Part shown: positions 48,590 to 61,777 of the stretch, one piece after another
How positions within the stretch are numbered: position 1 is the first letter of the stretch
How the letters are laid out: every line of letters begins with the position of its first letter
Origin: Macrobrachium rosenbergii
Taxonomy: Eukaryota > Arthropoda > Malacostraca > Decapoda > Palaemonidae
NCBI RefSeq assembly: GCF_040412425.1
Contig: NC_089767.1
Coordinates: forward strand, 42,667,009-42,731,008
DNA: 64,000 nt
Reading direction: 5' to 3'
Notes under the pieces: generated by a model
Databases searched by the model: none
The model's input: the letters and a program-made list of their open reading frames with translations, nothing else
Told to the model about the DNA's origin: nothing
Translations under genes and position numbers: made by a program

Positions 48590-48950
48590 AAGTGCAAAGG
48601 TGTAAAGGAAGATCTGTTATGTGTCCAACGCTGTTTGATATTTTCATGGATTAAACGAGTGATAACGAAAGTCGGGAAATGTTGGCAAGAGAAAGGTTAT
48701 GCGTGCAAACGGAAGAATGGGAGGTAGAGAAATGATGGTTAGAGAGACGTTACAGATGGAGGTAAAATGGGAGAATTTGTGACTCTAAGAACAGGTATGA
48801 CAGGAATCGCTGAAGGTCTCTGAGAAAGATTTGGAATAGAAGATGACTGTGTATGGAAACAAAAGGTTTGGGGAAGCAAGAGGGGATTGGTGAGCCAACT
48901 CTCCCTTATCGAAATGAAGTGTGGATGTTGGATAATATTAACATATAAAT
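48590..48950 (+). pseudogene. Degenerate LINE reverse transcriptase core
   Basis: A plus frame at 48607-48651 reads GRSVMCPTLFDIFMD, matching the RQGCxMSPxLFNIFxD block of non-LTR reverse transcriptases. About 240 bp on, 48892-48930 reads EPTLPYRNEVWML, matching the later VPTLLYGSETW block. Between them the catalytic YADD/FADD box is not recognisable and there are several stops and frame changes, so it is dead and probably internally deleted: in intact elements the two blocks are much farther apart. The tail type seen at 2203-2373 could belong to the same family. Element A copy 14 begins 50 bp downstream. Confidence 0.5.
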
Positions 48951-49000
48951 AAAAAGAGGAATGAGAGGGCAGGAAACAGACAAATTGAATGTGTAAAAAT

Positions 49001-49401
49001 CAAGTAAAAAATGCGCCGAAGTTTCTTCGGCGCAATCGAGTTTTCTGTACAACCGCTACGGCGTATAATCAAGGCCACCGAAAATGATCTATCTTTCGGT
49101 GGTCTCGGTATAATGCTTTATGAGCCGCGACCCATGAAACTTTAACCACGGCACGGTGGTGGCCTATCCTATACAGTTGACAGAAGCACGATTATGGCTA
49201 AATTTGACCTTAAATAAAATCAAAACTACAGAGGCTAGAGGGCTGCAATTTGGTATGATTGATGATTTGAGGGTGGATGACCAACATACCAATTTACAGC
49301 CTTCCAGCCTCAGTAGTTTTTAAGATCTGAGGGTGGACAGAACAAAGTGCGGACGGACAGAGAAAGCCGGGACAATAGTTTTCTATTACAGAAGACAAAA
49401 A
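49001..49401 (+). mobile_element. Element A copy 14
   Basis: Full-length type, from CAAGTAAAAAATGCGCCG to TTTTCTATTACAGAAGACAA. Both left hairpins and the central inverted repeat are intact. Confidence 0.9.
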
Positions 49402-49436
49402 AGATAGCACAGAGGAAAAGAGATCAGAATATCTTG

Positions 49437-49638
49437 ACAGTCAAAGGTTTGAAAGGTGTAACAGGAGGAAAACCTCAAAGCAGTTGCACTATGAATCAAT
49501 TGTTAGGAGAGAGTCAAGGAAAGTAAGATGGAAGAAAGAGAATATGAAAGGAGGTACAGTACAGGCACGCTGCAAAGACCCTTAAGTAATGCCTACAGTG
49601 CACCGCATGAGGAGGACTGACGGCACTACCCCCCTACG
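49437..49638 (+). mobile_element. Element C copy 4 (5'-truncated)
   Basis: Starts at AAAGGTTTGAAAGGTGTAAC, lacks the GGCCAAAGGCC left block and part of the middle, and ends TACAGTGCACCGCATGAGG and CCCCCCTACGG. Confidence 0.85.
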
Positions 49639-49739
49639 GTGCATATATTGGTGAGTGGAGCTGTGTTTTCTACAAAAGGCTTCGTCATTGACTCAACAGC
49701 TGAAAGAGAGAGAATTGTATTTATACCAACACATAAACA

Positions 49740-50315
49740 AAGTTCAATATTACAAACCCACACATTTATTTATATACAAACACACACAAAGTGCAATGAA
49801 ACAAAAACACACACACAATCTTCTTTATGCACGAAAACACAAAGTACAAAACACAAACACACACAAAGTACAATAACACAAACACACACACATACACACA
49901 AAGTACAATAACATAAACACACACACACATACACACAAAGTACAATAACACAAACTCACACACAAAAGTACAATAACACAAACACACACGAAGGCAAAGT
50001 CCAGTAACACCAAAATACACAAACACACAAAGTTCAACAACACAAACACACACACACAAGGTACAATAACACAAACATACACACACAAAAGTGTAACAAC
50101 ACAAACACACACACAAAAAAGGATAATAACAGAAACATACACACAAAAAAGTACAATAACAAACACATACACACAAAGTACAATAATACATACAAAAAAG
50201 TTCAATAACACAAACACATACACACAAAGTACAATAATACATACAAAAAAGTTCAATAACACAAACACATACACACAAAGTACAATAACACAAACACACA
50301 CACAAACACACATCA
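49740..50315. repeat. CA-rich minisatellite, about 28 bp unit
   Basis: Many units around ACACACAAAGTACAATAACA with CAAACACACA. The two minus frames of 200-226 codons (CVCVCVIVLLYFVCVC-like) are translations of this array and are not genes. Confidence 0.9.
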
Positions 50316-50540
50316 CAAAATATAATGGCAAAGCGCGAAACTTGGTCCCGTTGTCGCCCCGTAAGCAAAGCGCCTGCCTTGCGAGTCCCGGATGTGCGGC
50401 GTTCCAGCAAATGATGATGATGAACAAAGGCCCCGCGAGAACACAATCAAATCACGCTCGCAAGTGCTAACAGTGATTAACTTGTTTTGGCGTAATTGCC
50501 GCAGGTCGTTTATTACCCCGTAACTGCCGGCAATTTTACT
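50316..50540. other. GC-richer unique segment
   Basis: On the minus strand a stretch around 50345-50405 (CCGGGACTCGCAAGGCAGGC) has a vague tRNA- or SINE-like look, but A and B boxes are not convincing. Nothing else recognised. Confidence 0.3.
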
Positions 50541-50559
50541 GTCTCTCTCTCTCTTGCTT

Positions 50560-50618
<59 letters not shown>
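50541..50618. repeat. (CT)n array
   Basis: About 36 CT units with a TTGCTTTATTT interruption. The sequence to 50955 is unassigned. Confidence 0.95.
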
Positions 50619-50619
<1 letters not shown>

Positions 50620-50957
50620 AATCTCCTACTTGCATTTTCGTCTCTCTCTCTTTTTATTGATCCATTTCATAGACGATTTGCTTGTTATTGCTGCTTTCAT
50701 TCACATTATACTTACTTTTTTATCTATTTTTTTTTTTTTGAGGGGGAGGAAGGGGGAAAGGGGGTAGGGAGAATGCTAGGACAAAAGACCCTTACAGACG
50801 AGCGATCTTTCGAGGCAAATAATTACACTGATATTAAGACTTAAGTAAAATGTATATAATTGAAATGATGGAAAGCATAATATGTTACTTTGTTTCTATG
50901 ATCAAGTGTGGTGTGTTTATACGTAAGTACACATACAGACACATACATACACATATA

Positions 50958-51260
<303 letters not shown>

Positions 51261-51369
51261 AGTTGGAACCAGAGTGCCACTGCTGGGCACGCTAACTGCT
51301 TGCACACAAGCGTGTTTTCCCCAACTTCCCGACTCAGCAGTGACCCAATTGACAGCATTTCATTCGAAT

Positions 51370-51381
51370 TTATATATATAC

Positions 51382-51431
<50 letters not shown>

Positions 51432-51432
51432 C
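51370..51432. repeat. (AT)n-(GT)n array
   Basis: AT units to 51407, then about 12 GT units. Sequence 51433-51880 is unassigned. Confidence 0.95.
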
Positions 51433-51880
51433 AAGACCTTTAAAATTAAAACCATCACGAAAGCATACATATACTCCGGCTAATACTATAGAAGCCTCAT
51501 CAAGTGTCAGAAGACGGTCAATGCCTGGAGTTTTACCAAAAAAAACATGCGGTCGCGGAATACCGACTCTAACAGAATGACAACGAATAGAGACACATAG
51601 CGAATAACTTTCTCACATAATGATAGGCACGACACTCATATTCTCCGTTTGATTAATGACGGCAGGTCCCAGAAACTCCCCAGAGAGAGAGCTTGGCATG
51701 ACTCCAGATCATGTTATGGCCCAGTCAGTGTCTACCATAAGCAAGGAAATCCCAAACTCTTGGAGAAGTCAGTGGGTTTCCCAGTCTCCCAGGCGTTAAA
51801 TTTCAGTAGAACCGTTGCGTGATATTTGGCACACATCGGAGTAACGTCCCTCTGTTGAAATATTGCAATAATATAACATA

Positions 51881-52281
51881 GAATGCGCCGAAGTTTCTTC
51901 GGCGCAATCGAGTTTTCTGTACAGCCGCTACAGCGTGCATTCAAGGCCGCCGAAAATAGATCTATCTTTCGGTGGTCTCGGTATAATGCTGTATGAGTCG
52001 CGGTTCATGAATCTTTAACCACGGGCCGGTAGTGGCCTTTCATATATCGTTGCCAGAAGCACGATTATGGCTAACTTTAACCTTAGATAAAATAAAAAAT
52101 ACTATTGAAGCTAGAGGGCTGCAATTTGGTATATTTAATGATTGGAAGGTGGATGATCATCATACCAATTTGCAGCCCTCTAGCCTCAGTAGTTTTCAAG
52201 ATCTGAGGGCGGACAGAAAAAGTGCGGACGGACAGACAAATAGCGATCTCAATAGTTTTTTTTTTTATCGAAAACTGAAAC
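51881..52281 (+). mobile_element. Element A copy 15
   Basis: Full-length type. First and second hairpins are clean and the central inverted repeat is intact. The right end is degraded into a T-run and TATCGAAAACTGAAA. Confidence 0.9.
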
Positions 52282-53004
52282 GGATTATCGGATTTCAAGA
52301 GATCAGTTACTTTTTTTGGTTGATTTCAGCGCACGGGTGTTTTATTTCGCGGTTAAAGTTTATATGTTTATATATTTGTGGGACCGTGCAGCGTATTCTG
52401 CTCGTCTCGTCGATCGCTTTCTCAACAATATATGCTGGATAGGCTGACCAAGTCACAATCTGAAACCCTTCCAGTATTGTCATGCGAACAAATATACACT
52501 GAATTTCAATAACTGCTCTTAGAGGCAAATATACATGCCTTAGATAGTAGTAACATAAACTATAAATAATTTCTATTCTCGAAATAAACTGTTTAACAAT
52601 TTTTTACTTTTCCTCTGAAATTCACAGAGTTCTATATTCTAACATCTTTAAACACATGCTTTACTTCACCTTACAGGAAAACTTCAAGCGTCTTTCGTTT
52701 AAAATGGAAAGCTTCATGGAATTCCTTCGGAAAACGGGAAACAATTTGACATAATCCCTTCCACTGCGTTACTACAGAACTTCACAAAACGTCCATTCAA
52801 AATCGGGAAGTTGAATAATACTGCCGCTACAAATCTGGAAACTTCGTCTTCTCTCCCGGATGTATTTTCTGGAGATGTAAGCGAGTGTCGGGACCTTTTC
52901 CCTGAAAAAAGCGGAACGCCATATCTTAAAAACTAACCATAGAATTTTCTTGAGAATAATCTCATTGTTTTCCACACCCAAATCACTCGAAATATACTAA
53001 TCTA
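52282..53004. other. Unassigned sequence
   Basis: About 720 bp without arrays. A frame at 52032-52442 comes partly from element A and is not a gene. Confidence 0.5.
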
Positions 53005-53040
53005 AACTAACTTAACCCAACTTAACCTAACCTAACCTAG
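53005..53040. repeat. Short telomere-like (CCTAA)n
   Basis: CTTAACCTAACCTAACCTAG at 53021-53040, preceded by degenerate copies from about 53005. TTAGG is the usual arthropod telomere unit. Only three clean units. Confidence 0.6.
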
Positions 53041-53089
53041 GTGCATGGCAAAAAACAAAAAACCGGGGTGGTGCAATACTAGAATACAT

Positions 53090-53207
53090 CTCACTATGAA
53101 TCAATTGTTAGGAGAGGGTGGGAAATAAGATGGGAGAGAGAGAATATGAGAGGAGGTACAGTAAAAGAAACGAAAGGGGTTGCAGCTAGGGGCCGAAGGC
53201 ACTAAAC
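53090..53207 (+). mobile_element. Element C copy 5 (middle fragment)
   Basis: Spans CACTATGAATCAATTGTTAG to GGGGTTGCAGCTAGGGGCCG. Both ends are missing. Confidence 0.8.
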
Positions 53208-53825
53208 ACCCCTCCCCAGGGGATGCGGTTGTTGAAGAATTTCGAAGCGCTGAATCGTTCAATCACCATACTCAGAAATCTATACAAAATTCCTGAACAG
53301 AATCTACAAAACTTCATAATTTCCTCCCGAAAACTTGCCTAAGTTCACTTTCCAAAAACCACGAAGTTCCCACGAATTTCCAGATAATACATTTCATGCC
53401 CAAAATTTTCTCCGCTGCAACAAAATTCTTTTCTTTTTCCGAAATCTCACGAGAATTACATTTTTTTATTTGTGAAAATTTTGCCGATCATAGAACTGAC
53501 GAGGCGCTGCTTTGAAGGCAACAAAAATGGCTTTCTTTCTGCTCGCATCCATTCCAAAGGGTAGAATTTACATGACCTTATTGGACCCAGTTCATAATGC
53601 AGTGTTCCTGACGAGTCATTTCTTGAAGGTAATATATCGGACCACAATTTCAATCTTTTTATCTTTGCGGATATGTATTTCACAGTAAGCGTGAATTACC
53701 GTATTAAATCCATTAATATTTTTATCATAGTTTTTCCAGAGGAATACATCAAATATAAATATCTGTGATTCGTATATCGTACAATTTCACTTTTTCGCCT
53801 TTAGGAATAGTGTATATATAAATAT
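53208..53825. other. Unassigned sequence
   Basis: No recognised feature. Confidence 0.5.
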
Positions 53826-53828
53826 ATA

Positions 53829-53852
53829 TATGTGTACACACACACACACACA

Positions 53853-53895
<43 letters not shown>

Positions 53896-53900
53896 CATAC
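53829..53900. repeat. (CA)n and (AT)n arrays
   Basis: About nine CA units, a CT step, about 14 TA units, then TACATA units. Confidence 0.9.
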
Positions 53901-53971
53901 ATCATACAAACACACACGGAAATCTAATACTTATGATATAAAAAGAGAAATATACTTTTACTTACTTTTCT

Positions 53972-54038
53972 CTAGCGGGCCACTTTCAAAATCAAACGGG
54001 CCACTTTTGGCCCACGGGCATGGGGTTGGACTCCCCTG
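53972..54038 (-). mobile_element. hAT-like terminal fragment
   Basis: The minus strand begins CAGGGGAGTCCAACCCCATG and continues GGCCAAAAGTGGCCCG, the familiar terminus of hAT-superfamily elements whose ends carry GGGCCAC...GGCCCG. Only one end is present. Confidence 0.5.
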
Positions 54039-54675
54039 ATCTAGATAAAAAAAAATCTTAAAACTGAACATTGTGATGATATTCCCAAAGATTTCTAACA
54101 GCGAGAAGGTGAGACTTTAATCTAAAAAAGACCAATTTAGTAAGTGAAAAGGTAAGCCTTTAATCTAAAAAAAAAAAAGTCTAATTAAATGAAGTAATCT
54201 CAGTGCCGTAAAATTAAAAGGAATTACGGTCTAATCATAGTCACTGAAAGGTCAGTGTTATGAACGCGACCATAAAAAGCAAAAAAAAAAAAAAAAAAAA
54301 AAAAATAAATAAATAAATAAATAATTGGGTCATAAAAAAAAAAAAAAGCAAACAAAAGAACCAGGTGGTTCAGAACTAACAAAAGCTTCAAAAGAATCAA
54401 TTGACCTCCAACAAAATGTCCATAAAAAAAAAATCTAATAGACGCATGACATTAAATCGAAAAACAAAGAGCAGATCAGTAAACTTACACCGATACAAAT
54501 ATATCTAAACTCTTTGTTGAAGAGAAAAGTGACATAACTGTTTCCACTTCGAGGTTAATGATGCGATCCCTCAAACAAGCGCATTCCTTTCGGAGAAAAA
54601 TGGCATTTGAATATCAGTCTCATGACTGCATAAAAATTATAAACTGGGAGTTAAAATCTTACTGCACAAAATTTA
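54039..54675. other. Unassigned A-rich sequence
   Basis: Poly(A) runs at 54281-54305 and 54336-54348, with an (AAAT)n of about six units between. Nothing else recognised. Confidence 0.5.
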
Positions 54676-54679
54676 GGAA

Positions 54680-55300
54680 CCATTACAGAGGAAATTCAAT
54701 AAAGCAAACCATTAATAAAGTGTATTTAGGAACCAGTACGGAGGACATTCAATAAAGCAAAGCACTAATAAAGTGTATTTAGGAACCAGTACGGAGGACA
54801 TTCAATAAAGCAAAGCACTAATAAAGTGTATTTAGGAACCGGTACAGAGGAAACTCAATAAAGCAAAGCACCAATAAAGTGTATTTAGGAACCAGTACAG
54901 AGGATATTCAAGAAAGCAAAGCACTAATAAAGTGTATTTAGGAACCAGTACAGAGGAAATTCAAGAAAGCAAAGCACCAATAAAGTGTATTTAGGAACCA
55001 GTACAGAGGAAATTCAAGAAAACAAAGCACTAATAAAGTGTATTTAGGAACCAGTACGGAGGAAATTCAAGAAAGCAAAGCACCAATAAAGTGTATTTAG
55101 GAACCAGTACAGAGGAAATTCAATTAAACAAAGCACCAATAAAGTGTATTTAGGAACCAGTACAGAGGAAATTCAATAAAACAAAGCACTAATAAAGTGT
55201 ATTTAGGAACCAGTACGGAGGAAATTCAAGAAAGCAAAGCACCAATAAAGTGTATTTAGGAACCGGTACAGAGGAAATTCAATTAAACAAATCAATAGTA
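54680..55300. repeat. Minisatellite, about 53 bp unit, about 12 copies
   Basis: Units contain AGGAACCAGTACAGAGGAAA, TTCAATAAAGCAAAGCAC and TAATAAAGTGTATTT. Highly uniform. Variant bases (ACGG/ACAG, CAATAAAG/CAAGAAAG) are shared by scattered subsets of units. Confidence 0.95.
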
Positions 55301-55534
55301 AAGTGTAACTAGAAATGACTAAGTAAATAAATAAATGTGATTTTTTAACTGCTCAAGGGTACAATGTAATTGTAAAACCTACCTGGAGAAAGCGGCATTT
55401 AGTAAAAAAACGTAATATCTAGCACTCTCTGAGATAATTCCTACGAAAATCAACATGAGATAAAATTCTATGACAAAATCCATATAAATAACACGCTCCC
55501 AACAATATCTACGGTATATACTATATTTGCCCAC

Positions 55535-56062
55535 TATCCTGAAAAATCTTAGGCTCTTGCAAACACGGCGAAAAAATTACAGGAAAACCTTATTTCACAA
55601 TCTGGTCTTTAATGACGTACGATTAGAAGTTCTGCTAATTAATTATATTCCCTTAACCCACACCCCCCCTCAAAAAAGGCCAAGAATTATCTGCCAACAG
55701 TACTTTGTTCTGAAAAATCTTTGGCTCTTGCAAACACGACAAAAAATGACAGCAAAACCTATTTCACAATCTGGTCTTTAATGAAGTGCAAATTAATTAT
55801 ATTCCCTTAACCCACACCCCATCTTCGCTCCAAATAATGGCCAAGAATTATCTGCCGACGGTACTTTAATCTGGAAAATCTCTGGCTCTCGCAAACACGG
55901 CAAAAAATGACAGCAAAACCTATTTAACAATCTGGTCTTTAATGGAGTACAATTAGAAATTCAGCAAATTAATTATGTTCCATGAACCCAACGGGCACCC
56001 ACCTTTCAAAAAAAAAAAAAAAAAAAAAAAAAGGCCTAGAATGACTTGCCAACAGTAATAAC
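55535..56062. repeat. Minisatellite, about 165 bp unit, three copies
   Basis: Units contain CTTGCAAACACG, ACAATCTGGTCTTTAATG, TTAATTATATTCCCTTAACC and GGCCAAGAATTATCTGCC. The last unit has an A-run at 56008-56032. Confidence 0.9.
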
Positions 56063-56747
56063 ATACAATAACAGTAACTTACAGTAACATTCAGAACAGC
56101 GTCCCGCGAAGTCAGAATAAACGCACCAATGGCAGAGGAAGCCACGACAAGACATAACAAACCTTTACGTCAAAAAACGTATCCGGATCCAGTTGCCTTC
56201 ACAACAAAAACATAACTCAGAGAGAAACTTTTCAACGAGGAAAAAAAAAAAAGGCTTAAGTCCAAACCTGACCTTCAATAACTTTTATACTCCTCTCTCT
56301 CTCTCTCTCTTTCTTTTTCTTACAATTTCGGAAAGATTATTCCCGGAATAATCGGTCTTGCTCGATAACTTTTCTCAACGACGGCCAAATTACTCATTCT
56401 CTTTCTCTCTCTCTCTCTCGTTTTCTTATGAACTTATTTACATGTTAACAATGTAACCTTACAGACCAATAAAAAATTGGCTGGAATGTTTTAAGCAAAA
56501 TAAAATGTACGGAGATGAGTCCTGAAGTTATGATGAGATTAGGATAGTTGTCTACGCTTGCTACGAACTTCCCCTGTACATATTTACAACTTTATATACT
56601 GGATACACTAGAGTGTACGAGAAAAAAAATGCAACACTAAGTTTTTTCACATTCCACAAACTCTTACACAACTTACTTTTTTGAGTATGTACTTATAAAA
56701 AAACAAAAATATTAACACAGAGAAACACGGCACAAAGTAAAATTAAA
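56063..56747. other. Unassigned sequence with short CT runs
   Basis: CT runs at 56293-56312 and 56399-56419. No gene recognised. Confidence 0.5.
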
Positions 56748-57157
56748 CGAGTAAAAAATGCGCCGAAGTTTCTTCGGCGCAATCGAGTTTTCAGTACAGC
56801 GTATAATCACGGCCACCGAAAATAGATCTATCTTTTGGTGGTCTCGGTATAATGCTATATGAGCCGCGGCCCATCAAACTTTAACCACGGCGCCCGGTGG
56901 TGGCCTGGTCTATATCGTTGCCAGATGCACGATTATGGCTAACTTTAACGTTAAATATAACAACACCTACTGAGGCTGGAGGGCTGTAATATAGTATGTT
57001 TGATGACTGGGGGGTGGATGATCAACATACCAATTTGCAACCCTCTAGCCTCTGTCGTTTTTAAGATCTCAAGGCGGACAGATAAAAATGCGGACAGAAT
57101 AAAGTGCGGACAGACAGACAAAGCCGGCACAATAGCTATCTTTTACAGAAAACTAAA
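56748..57157 (+). mobile_element. Element A copy 16
   Basis: Full-length type from GAGTAAAAAATGCGCCG to CTATCTTTTACAGAAAACTA. The GTGCGGAC segment near the right end is duplicated (AATGCGGACAG...AAGTGCGGACAG). Confidence 0.9.
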
Positions 57158-57520
57158 ATATGCAAAAATGGTCGAGCAAAAGACGGAATAAAAGATAATC
57201 TGCACAAGAAACATGAAAGGACTTTCTCATGAAAAGATATATCATGTTCGAACTGATTCCTTGTTCTTCAGAGAAAACTATACTTCTTAAGAAAAGCGGC
57301 TTAGCTTCGGAATAAATTGAACGAAAAAAAAAAACAAATTGCATTTATGATTGCTTACACTTCTTACTCTGTTACAGGAAACATAAACTGTGATTCGTAT
57401 CAATTTCAGCTGTGACATCTTTTGCAATCTTTGATCGAAACCAATATCGTGTGAGCCAACGAATAGAACTATCTGGAGTGCGATCAAGGTCAGCTTTGAT
57501 TTTCATGTTAAGTTTATCAA
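57158..57520. other. Unassigned sequence
   Basis: No recognised feature. Confidence 0.5.
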
Positions 57521-57688
<168 letters not shown>

Positions 57689-57986
57689 TATATATATTCA
57701 TACATACATACATGCATACACACATACTTACAATATTTACAGCAAAACTACCTGGCGGAAATATTCAGCAAATATCAGCCTGAAGTACGCGTAAATAAAA
57801 TATATCCCATGGGGCTTTCGTGCATTTGCATAATACAGGATCTTCAGACGTGCATACTGAAAATACATGAGAGCTCTCGGAAAAGGTTTCTCTTCTTCAC
57901 TTTTTCCCCCAATTTATTGTTTTCTGAAATATGTGCACACAAAAATTTTTATGTATAGTGCATGTATATATCTTTATACACACATA

Positions 57987-58342
57987 CTGCCCTGAAATAG
58001 AAGACTGCAATATCTGCAAAAATACAGAACTGAGAAAAATGGTAGATACTCCCTGGCCTTACTACTGATTTTGCAGAGACTGCAAATGGGACCCCCTAAA
58101 TACTCGTGGAAAGCATTGAAGAATCAGAATGATTGTGTATTATTGTTTCACTAGCCCAATAACTGGCATATCTCAATTTCGATAATTTTGCAGATACTGC
58201 AAATGGGACCCCCTAAATAAAGAACTGAAGAATCATTCTGAAACTGCAGTAACTTGTGTATTGAGTGTTTCAGGAGCCCAATAGGTTGCACATCTCAATT
58301 TCGAAAATTTTGCAGATACTGCAGTTTTCCATTCTAGGGCAG
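57987..58342 (+). mobile_element. Element B copy 4, two internal units
   Basis: Left end CTGCCCTGAAATAGAAGACT and right end GCAGTTTTCCATTCTAGGGC then AG are matching inverted repeats. TA occurs directly on both sides (57985-57986 and 58343-58344), consistent with a two-base target-site duplication. The first internal unit is shortened. Confidence 0.85.
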
Positions 58343-58401
58343 TATACACACATATATGTCTATATATACGTACATACATATATATTCATATACAAACACA
58401 C

Positions 58402-58403
<2 letters not shown>

Positions 58404-58458
<55 letters not shown>
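58404..58458. repeat. (AT)n array
   Basis: About 27 AT units. Sequence 58459-58845 is unassigned. Confidence 0.95.
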
Positions 58459-58463
<5 letters not shown>

Positions 58464-58847
58464 AAAATGCAGTTTGTCACCAGCTAACATTTCCCTGGCA
58501 CTCTCTAATAAATTCCTCAAGATTCTCATTAGACAGCAACTTTTCCATCCTTCTCAAAATCCCAGACTCGGATGTGACAACCGGTTAACTTGACGTACAG
58601 GTAACAAAGCAATGAATATGCGTCAACTGCCTCTATGACGTCACCTGAACTGAACATTTCACCCAAAGGTTAATCATAAATACAGCAGGGAAGGAGATAA
58701 TATAGTCAATCAGTCCATTGCTTGATTGAGAGTTCTCACAACACCAAGCTTAAAAACGGCCTGTTAATTGTTTCGTTAATGACAATGGGGTTCTTAATTG
58801 ATAATTAATCAAACTGCAATTAAGTCCCTTTAAAATAAGACTGAATT

Positions 58848-59160
58848 GAATTGAATATACATGGAATGTTAGGCCAAAGGCCAAGCACTGGGACCTATGA
58901 GGTCATTCAGCGCTGAAATGGAAATTGACAGTGAAAGGTTTGAAAGGTGTGAACAGGAGGAAAACCTCAAAGAAGTTGCACTATGAATCAATTGTCAAGA
59001 GAGGGTGGAAAGTAAGAGAATATGGAAGGAGGTACAGTAAAAGGAGCGAAAGGTGTTGCAGCTAAGGGACCAAAGAAGGCACGCTGCAAAGAACCATAAG
59101 TAATGCCTACAGTGCACCGCATGAGGTGCACCGACGACACTACCTCCCTACGGAGGTGAT
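58848..59160 (+). mobile_element. Element C copy 6 (near full length)
   Basis: From GTTAGGCCAAAGGCCAAGCA to GCACCGCATGAGGTGCACCG and the CTACCTCCCTACGG end, with all intermediate blocks. Best representative of the family here. No coding capacity or clear Pol III promoter. Confidence 0.9.
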
Positions 59161-59205
59161 GAAGGCACAGTGGTATATAACCACGTTAATGTATAGACAA
59201 AATAA

Positions 59206-59628
59206 ACAAGTAAAAAATGCGCCGAAGTTTCTTCGGCGCAATCGAGTTTTCTGTACAGCGTATAATCAAGGCCACCGAAAATAGATGTATCTTTCGGTGA
59301 TCTCGGTGTAATGCTGTGTGAGCCGCGGCCCACGAAACTTGAACCACGGGCCGATGGTGGCCTATCTTATATAGTTGCCAGAAGCACGATTATGGCTAAC
59401 TTTAACCTTAAATAAAATAAAAAAAACTGAGGCTAGAGGGCTGCAATTTGGTATGTTTGATGATTGGAGGGTGGATGATCAACATACCAATTTGCAGCCC
59501 TCTAGCCTCAGCAGTTTCTAAGATCTAAGGGCGGACAGAAAAAGTGCGGACAGAATAAAGTGCGGACAGAATAAAGTGCGGACGGACAGAAAAAACCGGC
59601 ACAATAGTTTTCTTTTACAGAAAATTAA
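59206..59628 (+). mobile_element. Element A copy 17
   Basis: Full-length type. The AGTGCGGACAGAATAA segment near the right end is present in three tandem copies, which accounts for the extra length. Confidence 0.9.
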
Positions 59629-59806
59629 TATAAAAAAGTCGACAATTTTAAAGTCGCATCTCTGCTGAAAAACACGTGGAACTTTTTTTTTTAGCTTGTT
59701 AACTTTATTACAAAACTTGATAAATCTGTCACATGCAGAAATTACAAATTTACTACAAAGGTATTATGGACGCTGTTAGTTGCAACAATCGAGAGGATAA
59801 TTATTA

Positions 59807-60225
<419 letters not shown>

Positions 60226-60299
<74 letters not shown>
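60226..60299. repeat. (GA)n array
   Basis: About 36 GA units. Confidence 0.95.
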
Positions 60300-60303
<4 letters not shown>

Positions 60304-60959
60304 AATCACTTTTTATGCATGCTCATTTGCATATTCTATCACAAAAAAATATTAGCGCAACCAAAACACAGGCAAATGGATAGTAAAACTAAATCTGTAT
60401 ATATACATACAACATACTAATACACATATGTATACACACATACGTGTATATATATATGCATATAAATATAAATATAAATGTATATATACAAATATATGTG
60501 TGTGTAAATTTGTGTATATAAATATAATATATATATAAATATATATATTATATATATACATATACATACACACATACATACATATACATATACATAGCCC
60601 CCAAACCAGACCCCAATAATCATCACACAAACATGATCAACACAGCCTAGCACGTACAATGCCAACCCACATACATTACGCTGACGGCGCCATTACTCAC
60701 GAGCAACAAAGATTATGCGATATGCACAGACATCGCAATAGCACTCTACCGTATCATATAGCCTCCCTTAGTCCCTGTTTCTATATCCCACTATAGAATA
60801 TGCATAGCAGGGCATGGGATAAGGTCTGCAATAACCGGAGTGGGAGATATTAAAAAGTCTCTGGGCGCCAGGCCCTAGTGATGGATGTTAAATCAGAGGC
60901 TTGCTGGGGAAAGATATTACAATTTAGGTATATATAAGTTAGAGATAGTTGCTTAGGTT

Positions 60960-60960
<1 letters not shown>
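60300..60960. other. AT/CA-rich then unassigned sequence
   Basis: Imperfect TATA/CATA repeats at 60395-60595, then about 360 bp of unique DNA with no recognised feature. Confidence 0.5.
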
Positions 60961-60962
<2 letters not shown>

Positions 60963-61039
<77 letters not shown>

Positions 61040-61075
61040 TGCTTTCTTATCAATAATAATAATAAATGCTGTTCC

Positions 61076-61145
<70 letters not shown>

Positions 61146-61150
61146 TTTTA
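60963..61150. repeat. (AAT)n arrays
   Basis: About 26 units at 60963-61040 and about 22 at 61077-61145, separated by a short unique step. No LINE F terminus is visible beside them. Confidence 0.95.
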
Positions 61151-61206
61151 TTATTCCTGGAGAAAATCAAACATAAAATGTTAAAGAAATACTGTTCACA
61201 AAATTC

Positions 61207-61625
61207 AACAAGTAAAAATTGCGCAGAAGTTTCTTCAGCGCAATCGAGATTTCTGTACAGCCGCTGCAGCGTATAATCGAGGTCACCGAAAACAGATCTA
61301 TCTTTCGGTGGTCTCGGTATAGTGCTGTATGAGCCGCGGCCCATCAAACTTTAACCACCGCCCGGTGGTGGCCTGTCCTATGTCGTTGCCAGAAGCACGA
61401 TCATGGCTAATTTTAACCTTAAATAAAATAAAACCTACTGAGGCTAGAAGGCTGCAATTTGGTATGTTTGATGATTGGAGGGTGGATGATCAACATGCCA
61501 ATTTGCAGCCCTCTAGCCCCAGTAGTTTTTAAGATCTGAGGGCGGGCAGAAAAAGTGCGGACAGAATAAAGTGCGGACGGACAGACAAAGCCGGCACAAT
61601 AGTTTTCTTTTACAGAAAACTGAAA
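61207..61625 (+). mobile_element. Element A copy 18
   Basis: Full-length type. First hairpin arms both mutated (GCGCAGAAG and CTTCAGCGC), giving one mismatch. Right end TTTTCTTTTACAGAAAACTG. Confidence 0.9.
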
Positions 61626-61777
61626 CTGGATGGAAAATGTAACTCGCGAACCTTTCTGTGTATTTCATAAAATAAAATTTTTTCACTACGAATTCTCGAC
61701 GCATCTGGATAGTAAGTAAAGCCAATACGACATTACACAGAAGTTTTAAACAGCAATAGCTGAAAGTGTTCGTCGAA

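Noticed and set aside
50316..50410. tRNA-like or SINE-like segment on the minus strand
   Set aside because: No convincing A and B boxes and no other copy in the window.
49766..50446. 226- and 200-codon Cys/Val-rich minus frames resembling a membrane or Cys-rich protein
   Set aside because: They follow the CA-rich minisatellite exactly and shift phase with its units.
58848..59160. Element C as a tRNA-derived SINE
   Set aside because: GGTTTGAAAGG is only a weak B-box match and no A box is at a suitable distance, so no Pol III origin can be claimed.
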